Positions 1 through 11,330 of a stretch of DNA of 64,000 nucleotides are shown here, piece by piece. Made by a program: the position numbers and the translations under genes. Positions within the stretch are counted from its first letter, which is position 1. Each line of letters opens with the position of its first letter. Below the pieces are notes generated by a model that did no database searches, was not told the origin of the DNA, and worked only from the letters and a program-made list of their open reading frames with translations. This DNA is from Amaurobius ferox (Eukaryota; Arthropoda; Arachnida; Araneae; Amaurobiidae). Where the stretch lies: assembly GCA_951213105.1 (NCBI GenBank), contig OX578155.1:28846857-28910856 (forward strand). The letters are read 5' to 3'.

Positions 1-376
1 GAGAATGCGTACAATACACATTCCTATCTTCCCTAATCACCGCTGTGTTTGAGACAAGGCCGTAGACAGAAACGAAATCCAAGAGGGGCTAGAGTGCGGT
101 ACCGGAGGCGATGGCCGTAGATAGAATATCTAAGGTGCCGGCTAGAATGAATTACAAAGGGGACTCAACAACTCTGAAGGAGGGGCTTACTAGAAAATTT
201 TTGCGAGAGGGAATATTGGAGGGAGATGAACTAAAATATTAAATTTTAGTCTTTAAATAAATCGCTGTATTAAAAAAGCATTTTAATTACAACTGAATAC
301 AGTATATAACACAATATTAACTCTGTAAGAACTCATCAGGTATAGGATGATAATATATAACTCTATATAACTAAGT

Positions 377-549
377 TGTTGTTGTTGAAACCCAGACCGT
401 CCGACCTACCAGAAAGGCGTAAGGTAACTGTTTGGACGGTCGGGAAGTGCCACCCAATTTAGACCGGAACCCAGTGGGGGAGGCATCCACAGGGACCGTA
501 CCCTCCTTCCCCTACCACCAACCTCTCGGAAGGACTTTCGGACCCACAT
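377..549 (-). mobile_element. tRNA-derived SINE, 5'-truncated, with 14-bp target duplication
   Basis: Matches the full-length copy at 7111-7387 from its CCTACCACCAACCTCTCGGA block to the GTTGTTGTTG tail (reverse complement orientation). The tRNA-like head is missing. It is bracketed by the direct repeat CTATATAACTAAGT at 363-376 and 550-563, a clear insertion footprint of LINE-type machinery. Confidence 0.85.
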
Positions 550-628
550 CTATATAACTAAGTGCTAGAGTTATACATTTTAGAGTGGGCAATACATTAT
601 CAATTAATAATCTATAACTCAAGAATAT

Positions 629-1376
629 TTAACAGTGAAACTTTAATTTGTGAAACTTTATTGAATATTTTAAAATTAAATATGTAAATAAATTTATGAT
701 CATCAATATGACCAGAAATTCAGCCACTAAAAAATTCTTATTTCTGTACCATACAAAACGAAGTAATTTACAAAAAAAATCTGGAAAAGCAGTTTTCCGT
801 GTACAATTTGGATACCATGTTGCATGAAATTTCATACCACTGCTAAAATTTAAATATTTTTTATCGGGGGGGGGGAACTCAGCCCCCTCCCTTCTTTTTT
901 GCGAAATGACCCGTAAAAATTTCATGTATCCACTCTAGCTAAATTACTAATTGACCAAATTTCACAAAATTTCGTAGATAAGTCACATGTGGGATACCTG
1001 GTGCCGATTATATTTTAGTACAATTCGGAAAATAAATACCAGCCATTTTTTTTTATATAATAGCCAGTAAAAATCGCCAAATCTAAAATAAAAGACTACG
1101 TATGCTCAAATGTATTAATTTAACATTTATTTTATACGCAATTTTTGACGAGGAAAATAATAAGGCCTACCCCATTACTATAGGATTAATCGTTCTCGAG
1201 ATATTTCAGTTTTTCACATTTTTGTTATGCCGCCGTTGAAACAATGTCCAGTTACCAAAAAATTGAATTAAAAGTGCAAATTTAGTGCAATTGAATTGAA
1301 TTTAATGAATTATTAATGTAATAAACAGAAAATAAATTTGAGTCTGTAAGGAAAGTTGTGTGCTGTTCACATCAGA
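629..1376 (-). repeat. Fragment of hairpin-ended repeat (family C), right end intact
   Basis: 890-1240 aligns by eye with 11080-11300 (TATCCACTCTAGxT, AAAATTTxGTAGATA). 1170-1230 has GTTCTCGAGATATTTCA, shared with the larger family B. The right end, TAAGGAAAGTTGTGTGCTG to CACATCAGA at 1346-1375, is the same terminus seen in family B. Its hairpin end is not visible. Old and diverged; the left limit is uncertain and no reading frame is credible. Confidence 0.5.
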
Positions 1377-1514
1377 TTTTTTTTCATCATGATAAATTAA
1401 AAAATTAAAAGAATTAATCTATATGAGAGTTTCGGGAATAGGCTGAGACCCGGGACCAGCAGGAGCGAACTTAAATCTTTTGTAAGCCGAAAAAAATTGT
1501 ATAAGCCCGAACTT

Positions 1515-2095
1515 CTGGCTATACAAAATTTTCACACGTAGATGCAAAAATAATCAAAACACATCCTGGTCCAGTTTGTAAACAAATTCACAAAAAACAT
1601 GAAATTGAATCCATATATCCTAAAATAATAGCACTAAAATTGTATTGGTAGATGTACCCGTACTACAATATATGAGTTTGAAAAATCCTTGCCAAAATAA
1701 AGCGTATTAGGTAAGAAAGTAAAAATATCAATAAATCCCGTAATCTTTACATCAGAAGGCCGTAATTGATATAATCCAGTCAAAACTGAAATTATTACAA
1801 AATTTATTTTTATATACATTTCTTATTATTTAAATCGAAAAAAAATTAATAAAAATCATCTGACCTATAAGCACTTGATGAATTGCGTAGCAGAGCAAAA
1901 AATAATTTTATTCAAATAAATTTGAAGAAAAAATTTCGTCTGCATAATGTTATTTATAATGAGAGGTTCGTTTTCATTTATATCTCAACACTCGGCCCCA
2001 CTAACTCAAAGCATAAACTAAATTTTATGATACTCTGTGCAGCCGTTCTCTCGTGATGATGAGACAAACACATACACACACATTTTCAATTTTAT
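1515..2095 (+). repeat. Dispersed repeat family F, copy 1
   Basis: Shared with 9475-9862 and 35573-36192: blocks such as AAAATCATCTG, CGTCTGCATAATG, CGTTCTCTCGTGAT and a terminal tract ending in ACACATT-rich sequence and TTCAATTTTATT. Copy 3 ends in TTTATATAGAT. Non-coding. The GTTCTCTCGTGAT plus (A)CATACA ending is widespread at the ends of arthropod repeats. Confidence 0.55.
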
Positions 2096-2096
2096 T

Positions 2097-4185
2097 AACA
2101 CTTCCAACATAGTTGAAAAGTGTTTATGATTCTGGTCATTCTATCTGTTCGCACGAAAACTGCCACAAAAATGACTTTATCAAAATGAAATTTTAGTATG
2201 TTATTGAGACGGTCTGTGGGATGTCTGGGAATGAACATGAATACCACCCAATTAGTTTTAGATTTAATAAGGGTTGAAAAAATAAAATACTTTGAACCCT
2301 AATAATACTTTGGCGACGATAATTGCATTAAAATTTAATCAATTTTTAACATTTTCCATAGTTGAACAGTGTTTATGACTTTGTTCATTCTGTCTGTCCG
2401 TTGTGACGATAACTGCCGTAAAAATGACTTTATCAAAATGAAATTTTAGTATGTTGTCGAGAGGATCTGTGGGACATAGAATGAAAATGAATAATATCAC
2501 CCAAATAGTTTTGGTTTGAACCCGGGTTGAAAAAGTGAAACGCATTGAACACTATGGGACTTAATTTTTCAAACAGTTTTTAAGCGAAGTTAAAATTCAC
2601 AAATAGCTTCGAAAATTTCAGGAAATATTGAAATTATACCATAAAATGTGTAAAAAAATTTGGGCAAAATATGTTGGATAGTTTTTTTTAAATAAAAATG
2701 AAATAATAATTAACCCATATTATATAAAGAGATCATGTGACTCGTTGCAAAATAAAATATGGCATCCATTTTTGTTCCGCTGTATAAAGAACGTAATGTT
2801 AAATTTAAATATTCCGTCATGAAAACGCTTTATTACTTTCCTTATATACATAATGTATAAGGAAAGTATTGTGACGGGGTCGAAAATTCGAATTCGAGTT
2901 TTCGACGGGAGAGCACGTTTCAAGCATCCCTGATCACGAATTAAACATTTTTGAAGTGATGTCTGTGTGTGTGTGAAAGTATGTGTGTGTGTCAGTGGGT
3001 CTGTGGAGACGATAACTGACGAACGAATGGACCGATTCGAACGAAATTTGGTACAAAAATCACAATCCATAAACACTGGAAGCCTATTGTTTTTAAACGT
3101 AATCGAATGTGCAGAACCCCCTCCCTAAATTTTCGAGTGAAATTTTGAAAAAATCGTCAAAAAATCAAAACCGCTAATAAAGTTACGTAAATAGACATCT
3201 TATGTAATATTTCATTAGAAAACGATTAACATAAAATTTAAAACCCTAACATGAACCGTTCTCGAGATATTTCACATTTTTCAAAAAAATTATCAAAAAG
3301 TCATATAAAATAAAAAAAATATATATTTCCTATTGAGAAACATGTTCACTTTTCATATGTAATACCATGCGATAAATTGGGTGACATCATTCTCGTGGAT
3401 CTAGCTCGTTCCATTCATGAGAAAAGATACTCCGAGTAATACTTTTGTATTTGAACGCCAATAGTTATTTATCTGTTATAAGAATAACTTATTTCTTCGT
3501 CAGTAAAGCTTGGCGAGATTTTGGCGACGAATTTGGCGGAATGTCGCCAACTTGGCGACTTTTTGAAATGTTGTCAAATTAACGAAAATCTCGCCAAATG
3601 GATTAAAATGACGCTAAATCAATGAAAATGACGACTAATTGTCGAAAATTCAATACCTTGGAAGGAATATAAGTATCTACTATACAAAAAACCTATTTTT
3701 TACTGTAAAAGTAGCAAATTCATTGCATTATATAAGGAAAGTCATGTGTTGCCCACATCAGATTTTTTTTGTTTAATATCCGTGTATCTAAATTCTGTGC
3801 CAACGCAAATTACAATATTTTCTATCTCAAATAATCACTAAACTACAAAGATAACAAATCAACCGATTGTAAGATGAGTTGTATAGAAATTGATGAATTT
3901 TTTCATGCAAAATTATTTAGTTCTGGTGTCTGCAAAATAAGAGATATGAATGAAATATCCATTGATTTTACATAGAGAAGCAGACGATTTATATTCCGAT
4001 GACGTCATTCGAATAAAGTTCATTTGAGTAAGCATTGTCTTTTTCGATGAAGTTCTAAATTTCAAGTATAATAAATTACTGTAGTACTGTGATAATTTAA
4101 AAATTATCAGTGCATTTTAGAGATGTTTAAATAAAATAGCATTTTAGTTGGAAAGTGTTTCATAATCAATGCTTTATGCGTGATT
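2097..4185 (+). repeat. Repeat family D, copy 1, interrupted by a family B element
   Basis: Matches 34519-35452 in inverse orientation. The left end forms a small hairpin (AACACTT 2097-2103 with AAGTGTT 2118-2124); the right end is GGAAAGTGTTTCATAATCAA to about 4185. The left module occurs twice, near 2097-2338 and 2339-2834, both with ATGACTTTATCAAAATGAAA. The family B element at 2835-3762 sits inside it. Confidence 0.6.
2835..3762 (-). mobile_element. Helentron-like hairpin-ended repeat (family B), copy 1
   Basis: About 0.93 kb, non-coding. Read on the minus strand it begins TCTGATGTGGGCAACACATG, carries ACTTTCCTTATATA within 40 bp of that end, a central part with repeated TTGGCGAC words, a (CA)n tract, and ends in a 12-bp stem hairpin (ACTTTCCTTATA / TATAAGGAAAGT at 2835-2867). 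Subterminal inverted repeat, microsatellite and terminal hairpin are the layout of Helentron-associated elements (HINE/DINE-1); that class is an inference. Confidence 0.65.
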
Positions 4186-7095
4186 GTTTGTATAGATCTT
4201 CCTTGTTCATATGGATTTTGCTTATGAAATCTGATTAAAATATGTGAAGAAACCAAAAGATTTTCTATCTTAATTTAAAGAATTGGCTGTCCACAAATGG
4301 AGTGAATGGAGATTTAAAAAAAAAAAAAAATTAATGTTTCATTTCCTGCATTTAATCACATTGCCTATCATCATTTTAAATCTCCTAAAAGATACCAATA
4401 ATTTTCAGACTGAAATGCAAAAGACCTTCAACAGACAGAATGAAATTATTTTTGACATAGAAATATCATTTATGAAATACACAATTGATAACATATGAAT
4501 TTGGAAATTTCTATACTTTTGACTCTATATTCTTCCCACAGAATGATTTTTTTTTAATGAAATGCATGTTGCAACATGCATTTCATTAAAAAAAAATGTA
4601 TAGGGGTGTTTTCACATTAAGATAATGCACCCATTGCAGATAATAATATCCATTGACTGGTTTTATGTTTTTTATGCACTTGTCCACATAGAATAGCCGA
4701 TACCTGCAAGAAAACTTGCACCACCTATGGGGGGGGGGGGGGGGGTCAACCCAAATTTCATGAAATAGTGTATTGTCATCGTAAATACATGTGTGCGTAA
4801 AATTGCAAGAAATTGGGTTCAGTAGAAATGGGTTAAAAATTAATTTCAAGATTTGACCCAAGCAAACAAACAGAAAAACAACCTAAATAAAACAGTGTAA
4901 AAAGAAACTGGTATTGTTATTAACAAAGTATTTCAATTAAATTCTTAAAATAATTTGGCTGTTCAATTTATTTTATTTTTTGCATCATGTAAAAGGGCCT
5001 TAATATATCACTTATCGTAGCATTAAAAGGGATTTAAAGACAGATGGTTCTTCTTTTGCCTTTGAAAATATTGCTGACTGCAATATTTGACATGTATATT
5101 TGCTTCCACTTCACCACAGGTTACATTTTAAAAAGGTAATTTTTTTCTGTTAAAATTTTTCCACCTTGACAATTTGAAAAAGCGATAAATTGAAATTTAA
5201 AGCAAATGAATATTTGAGCTCCATCATACCTACCTCTTTTCTAGTCTCTGAGGGATTTCGATGGAACAGCCTTGTGACCACAGCACTGTGAAATGCCAAT
5301 GCAACTCTCCTAAACTTGAAGGGATAAAGGAGAAAAGCAAGGCTTACATTGGTTAGAAGTGATTTTGTGCAGTTTGTGCAAATTTGGTTCTTTTTGTACA
5401 TTTTTCGTGAATAAAAGAGGACTGATTGAACAGAGTTTTGGTAATTTAATTAAGCAGTAAATTTATAATGAAACTATCCACCTATGACAACCAGTACGGT
5501 TGTGTTTTGAAAAGACTAAGATTTCTTCAGTATTGCAACATAGCTGATCCATTTGTACAGGTCGTAGCGGACTATGTTCCCTTGGCCAAATGTATCTCAG
5601 TACATGCCTGGCATCTGACAGCTATACATGCAAACCCAAGCTGCACCTGAATATCTACAGAAATTGAATGTAATACATCTTTGGCAGGAGCAGCGTTGGG
5701 TGCTGTCACACAAAACATTGATCGAGAATGCTAGGAATCAGTACCCAAATTATAAGTTCAGCTCCGAATCATAGCTTTTTGTCTAATTTTATAATGTCGG
5801 TCTTAAAGCTCTAGGCTTCGAGATTGAACCTGGCTCAGGTCCAAATATCATCAATTCCTACATACGTCTATTTCGTCAATAATTCTTATTCAAGAAAAAT
5901 TGAATACAATAATTATCTTGGAATCTGATAATTTCACCTTAAAATCCCCTAATATTTAATATCTGCATTTATTCATATTCCCCAATCACATAACTCACTT
6001 GAAATGATGTAGATTTGACAAAGTCGGAATATAAAAATGGATTTTGCTAAAAAAACTTTTTATTGCAACCTGCTTTTTTCTAAATTTAGCCAAAACCATG
6101 AAACTGTCATACAGATTCTATTTAAATCTCATTTTAAAGCGTATTCATTCATTTTTTATGATTTAAACTGTGTGATAGCTTTTTCTGAAAGCTATACGCA
6201 AATTGATGTGGGAAATAGCCCCAAATTCTGCTTAAATATTAAATTAATTAAAACCTACATAGAATTTTTTTAAAATCATTCCAAGGTGCTTAGGGGCTCG
6301 AATATCTTTGTATCAAATTTTGCGGCTGTACATATCTTTTGGAGTTTTTGCTATGTTTGCACACACAGACATCTCTTATAGAAAATTCAGCAATTTATGT
6401 TTGAAATATATTTGATTCAATAAAGTGTCAATTAACTAACTAGGGAACAGAATAAATAGTGGTCACTGTCAGGGTTGTCTTTTCAGCTACCGCTCCCCCT
6501 ACAGTGGGCTTTTTTGCAATGTTTACTTAAAATAATTAAAACTCAAAAACTTAATTTGAGAATTTAAAAATCAGGCTTTTAATGTTATCTTTTACCATCC
6601 CCACTCCCTAAAAAATCAACAACTAATAGACAACATTTTTATAAGCGATTTTTTTTTAACTGGATTGCTTTTTTTTATGTATTATAATCAAAATGCTATA
6701 TTTTACAAAATTATTGCAAAATCAGTCAATGAAAAGCATAAGTAAAACAAAAAATGCCACAATTATGTAGAAAAAACATTCCTATTTCAAGCTGGCACAC
6801 TTCAGCCTGCATATAAAAGGGCTGAATACAGACTCTATAAATAAAAATAGGCTTATTTTACAATTTTCTTTCTACCAAACATGCTTTCTGTAATAACTTT
6901 TTATGAGAGGTCAATGGCCATCTAGTGTTCTAGATCTTGCAACTTCTAATCATACATCAGCATTTGTATTATGGTACACATGTCATATTTTTGTTAATTG
7001 CACAAATAATTCATCAATAGGAGTCCATAACACAGGACTACTATACTGGGTCACGAAGAAAATATTTTTCACCCAACGACTTAGTTTTAGTTTCC
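4186..7095. other. Intergenic stretch with no gene recognised
   Basis: AT-rich. It holds a 52-bp perfect palindrome at 4546-4597, a poly-G run at 4731-4745, and short open frames without family resemblance. The 5468-5770 part has a somewhat gene-like texture in two overlapping + frames (ADPFVQVVADYVPLAKC; VIHLWQEQRWVLSHKTL) and could be a decayed retrocopy, but I cannot name it. Confidence 0.4.
4546..4597. repeat. Perfect 52-bp palindrome
   Basis: Two 26-bp arms with no spacer, centred on TTGCAA at 4571/4572; each arm reads ATTTTTTTTTAATGAAATGC then ATGTTG. Could extrude as a cruciform or be the scar of an inverted-repeat transposon. Confidence 0.9.
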
Positions 7096-7110
7096 ACAAG
7101 CTAACCTATG

Positions 7111-7387
7111 GGGGCGCGGTAGCCCATTAGTTAGCGCGCTGGAGTTGCACTCGGTAGGCCCGGGTTCAATTCCAGCCACTGCCAAAGTGTTCACGCGGAG
7201 TACGATAACGTTAAACATGTGGGTCCGTAAGTCCTTCCGAGAGGTTGGTGGTAGGAGAAGGAGGGTACGGTCCCTGTGGATGCCCCCCCCCACTGGGTTC
7301 CGGTCTAAATTGGGTGGCACTTCCCGGCCGTCCAAACTGTTACCTTACACCTTTCTGGTAGGTCGGACGGTCTGGGTCTCAACAACA
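7111..7387 (+). mobile_element. Full-length tRNA-derived SINE with 15-bp target duplication
   Basis: The best copy of the family. The head GGGGCGCGGTAGCCCATTAG resembles a tRNA A-box region and GGTTCAATTCC (7163-7173) is a canonical pol III B box. The body has GTGGGTCCGTAAGTCCTTCC and ends GACGGTCTGGGTCTCAACAA with a short CAA-repeat tail. The direct repeat ACAAGCTAACCTATG occurs at 7096-7110 and 7388-7402. The open frames across it are incidental. Other copies at 377, 22985, 37866, 38694 and 39149. Confidence 0.92.
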
Positions 7388-7402
7388 ACAAGCTAACCTA
7401 TG

Positions 7403-9290
7403 TAAAATAGTCCTAAGCCATGTCTAATTTTCAGGATATATTTCTACTGTTTTTATGCCAAACATAGATGTGGCAAAAGAAAAATTTATGCTGTTTTTAA
7501 AAATACAATAAAACATAAATATTTTTGTAAAATAAATGCATTGCTTTCCAATAAATATAAGAAACACTTTTAATTATTTTATCAAATTTTTAAAGAAACA
7601 TAATTTTTCAGCATCAAGGGGTTATAAACAGATGGTCTCATTTCAAATCAGTTTCCAGAGATGAAAATGATCATGGCAAAAATACGGAAAATGAAATGTT
7701 GATTTTATATTGGTACTTATTCTGCCATTTCAAATCTCTATTTCACTTTGTTTATTTATAGCCCCACAGGTCATAGAATATTTTTTCGACAGCCATTCAA
7801 ACAGTTTTTAGTTAAGCCCGAAACGGATAACATTATTCTTTCTCCACATAGAGTAAGAGATTGCATAAATTTAAAACTAAAATAATTCAGCATGTCCGTC
7901 ATGTGTTGACAACATTTTAAAAGTGTAGGTATTTTATATAAAAAATTATATCGTTCAACCTGTAGTTAGCTAGCACCTACAATTAATAAATTGAAAAAGC
8001 TGCGTTGAATAAGGACGCAGCGGATAGAAAAAAGAAGAGAAAATAATCGAATGATAGCCTACTTTTACAATGCTAAACATTTTTTAACTGGATACTAGGC
8101 TGTCGGTGCAACCTTTATATTAATGAACCTTGAACTACATTCTCCACTACCAACTTTAGCTAGCTACGAGAAAACATATTTTGTAGCATGAAAATCTACT
8201 GTTTAGGGTTGCACAACGTTTCAAACATGGAGTGAGGGAAATAAAACTCCTATGGATGAAATGCTTGAAAATATCATAATGCTTTGAGAATTATATCCAA
8301 GTGTCACTAGTTAAAGTAAAGCGTCCTTTGTTTCCATTTGACACAATAGAGAGGCATAGTATTGAGTATATGTATTTTTGATTATTTTAAAATCAAAATT
8401 CCCTGATTATCAGTGTAATTAATCAGTATTTTTTCACAGTTGTGGGACAGGGCTCAGAATATAAGAAATAAAAATAAATTGAAAAGTAAAATAATTTTAA
8501 ATATGTAGGAATATTCCTTATTGTTTCAATTCCAATTTTACATTGCACTACTAGTTTATTTTTTATAAAATTGACAATTTAAATAAATATTTTAAGCTTT
8601 TTACCATAGAAATAAATACATAGAATGCAGGAGTGCTTATTGCAGCGCTACTTGAATTATTGTTTCAAATTATATTGGCATTTTCTCAGTATGGAGTTTT
8701 AACTCCTTACTTTTACCTCCAAGGTTTCAACAATGTTTAGTTAAAGCAAATTTTTGCTATGTCACTATATTTTGAAAATACCTTAAAATATCATATATAT
8801 TGCATATATATTATTATATGTCTGTACATCCTCAGAGCTATCCAACTGCGACCTGGCCCCAAGGCTGCATCCGGCCTGTGAAATTATTTTGTAACCCATG
8901 AAGTAAAACACTTTTAAGTAAAAGATTTTAAATACACTTTATTTAAATTTTATGCAATTTCAGAGTGGACGTTCTAACAAATTAACATTTTTAAGTGGGA
9001 CTTTTACCAGGAACGTGTTTGTATATTTCTAATTGTAATTCATATTTCTTAAATATTCATAAAATGTATTCAAAGTGTAACTGTTTATTCAATTTTCATT
9101 CTAATCAGTATTGTAATTGTACTAATTGTATTAGTTGTAAAATTATTTTGAAGTACACAATTAACTTATATTTCAAGTAAATGTGACTTGACAATTGAAA
9201 ATATTGCTAGCATTTTCTCAGCAGTATAATCCATTATCTACCCTATTTAGCCACCCGTGCACGTTGTTACAATTCCAAAGCCTAGTATTA
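7403..9290. other. AT-rich intergenic stretch, mostly featureless
   Basis: No open frame with family resemblance. The one recognisable piece is a hAT-like end at 8833-8891. The short + frame near 8995-9180 is rich in CNC codons by composition and is not credited. Confidence 0.4.
8833..8891 (+). repeat. Possible hAT transposon terminus, isolated
   Basis: CAGAGCTATCCAACTGCGAC followed by CTGGCCCCAAGGC and ATCCGGCCTGTGAA resembles the CAGRGNTNNCCAA...GATCCGGCC ends of animal hAT elements. No matching second end was found, so it is a fragment. Confidence 0.35.
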
Positions 9291-9299
9291 TTTCAAATT

Positions 9300-9862
9300 A
9301 CATAAAATACGTTAAATATTAATTCATCAATTTGACATTATTTTCATAACGCGAGTGTCATTGTCACCAATTTGACCACATTTTCATCAATTTAGTACTA
9401 CATTAAAAAAGTTGCCAAGTTAACGATATTTTGCCAAATGTTACTGTCAAGACATTGTCCAAAATGCAGTGTCGGTAAAATTTATTTTATATACATATCT
9501 TTATTGTTTAAATCTGAAAAGATTTAACAAAAATCGTCTGCCACATAAACACATTGGATTTCAATCTGTTGCTAAGCGACATATAATTTTCAAATAAATA
9601 AGTGGAAAAGATATCATCTGCATAATGCTATTATGCTTCAAAAATATCGTCTGCATAAGGCTATCACTATAGAAGGTTTAATTGTTCATTTTTAATTAAT
9701 ATCTAGACAACCCCTGGTCTTAAAAACTTGAAACATGGACTAAATTTCAAGTGGGGCTATTTCAAGACTACCCACAAAATTTCATTAAATTCGGTTCAGT
9801 CGTTCTCTCGTGATAGTGAGAAAAACATACAGACAGATTTACAATTTTATTTATATAAATAT
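9300..9862 (+). repeat. Diverged family B core followed by family F, copy 2
   Basis: 9300-9470 keeps words of the family B core (TTGCCAAGTTAACGATATTT). 9475-9862 matches family F (ATCATCTGCATAATGCTAT; GTCGTTCTCTCGTGATAGTG; AAACATACAGACAG; ending TTTATATAAAT). Confidence 0.5.
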
Positions 9863-10932
9863 CAAAATAACAAATGAATTTTTTACAGTGTTTATATAGG
9901 CTATGAGTTACAATAATGCTATTGCACATAGGAACTGATTTTTCAAATGCAGAACATTAGCTGGTAACACCAAGGATAACTGAATCGGGTTAGAGTGTGA
10001 TGCCTCTGCTGGACTGGGAGTGTTACCATGGGTGGTATATGAACTGCACAACTTGTGTTTTATTAGCCTTAGTACGGGACAAATATAGTCCCTGCATGAT
10101 GGAACCTGAAGTGTTCCATGTCTGTGAAATATATATCACAGGATAATGGTAAAATCAGCCCCTTTAAAAAAATCTATAGTACTTTTTTTTAATTATAGAT
10201 GTTGATTTTGTAATCAGTGTCTTCTTTAAATTAGGCTTGAGATAGAGTAGATGGGAGGTAATTTTTAACATAACTTTTTGCATACTATGCCCAGTTCTTT
10301 AGCCCCCTTCTCCACAATTAATACAAACTCTTAACCTTTACATACAGAATTCAGAGTTTTTTTTTTTATTTTGTAACATTATTAAAATGTTTGGTGTTTT
10401 TTAGTAAATAATTGAAAATCTATATATATATATTTTCAAACATTATAGGCACATCTTAAGCTTTGTACCTCTCATTTAAGAGAAAATATGGCATTTTATG
10501 AATTCACATTTTAAAAGTCATACGTACATACTAGTATTTATGTAGTTGGATGCATTTTAGTAGTTTACCTACAAAAGGCAAAAAATTACAAAAGAAACTA
10601 GACAGAACTTTTTGTAATTCTTAATACTCTACAAGTATATATAAATACTATATTAAAACATTTGGTTTAAAATTGTTGAGTTTTATTTAAAATTATTTTT
10701 ACTGATAATCATCATTAAAAAAAAAATTATTTTTTAAATAAATTTACATATTTCAAGCTTTATAACTAAAGAAAAAAAAACTTTAAATAGCAAGTCTCTT
10801 TAAACATTTTGAAATCATTTTAAATGCTTCAAAGTTTTGATACAATTGTAGCACAGTGCACAATCTCTTTTTTTTTTTACAAACTACCGAATTTTTAAAT
10901 TTTCACTTTTCTGCAAAGGTCATCCAGTTTTT
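9863..10932. other. Intergenic, nothing recognised
   Basis: AT-rich, with homopolymer T and A tracts. No transposon ends, RNA genes or credible coding frames seen. Confidence 0.35.
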
Positions 10933-11330
10933 ACTTTTCCTAATGGTAATGTATAGGAAAAGTATTGGAATCGCATCGTAAATCACAACTCAAGTTTTCA
11001 ACATATCTACACATTTTGAGCACTCTTGACCCCCTAAAAAACTACTTAGTATGATGTCTGTATGTTTGTGTCTATCTGTTTGTTTGTGCAATGTATGTAC
11101 TATATATCCACTCTAGTTGAAAACTAATTAACCAACTTTTACAAAATTTGGTAGATAGTAACTTTTGGGTTGGCCAAGTGCTGATTAGATTTTGGTATAA
11201 TTTGGAAAAAAGGAACCTGCTTGCTTTCGTGAAATGATCCACAAAAACTGTCAAAATCTGAAATAAAAGACTGTGTATTCTCAGATATATCAATTAAATA
11301 CTAGTTTCATAATCTCTTAAAAATCTTTCT
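10933..11330 (-). mobile_element. Hairpin-ended repeat family C, hairpin end preserved
   Basis: Begins with the hairpin ACTTTTCCTA / TAGGAAAAGT (10933-10963, 10-bp stem), then GATGTCTGTATGTTTGTGTC and TTTTACAAAATTTGGTAGAT; matches 890-1240. The hairpin is the counterpart of the one in family B with a changed stem sequence. Confidence 0.55.

Noticed and set aside
2880..3076. Open frames across family B copies that read [11 protein letters not shown] and [14 protein letters not shown]
   Set aside because: They recur because the repeat recurs. The Thr-His runs come from the (CA)n tract, and frames are not conserved in length among the copies.
4586..4861. Minus-strand open frame with a proline run
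   Set aside because: The prolines come from a poly-G tract at 4731-4745. No family resemblance.
7111..7185. Possible functional tRNA gene
   Set aside because: The A and B boxes belong to a SINE head. The cloverleaf is not complete and the sequence continues into the SINE body with a target duplication.
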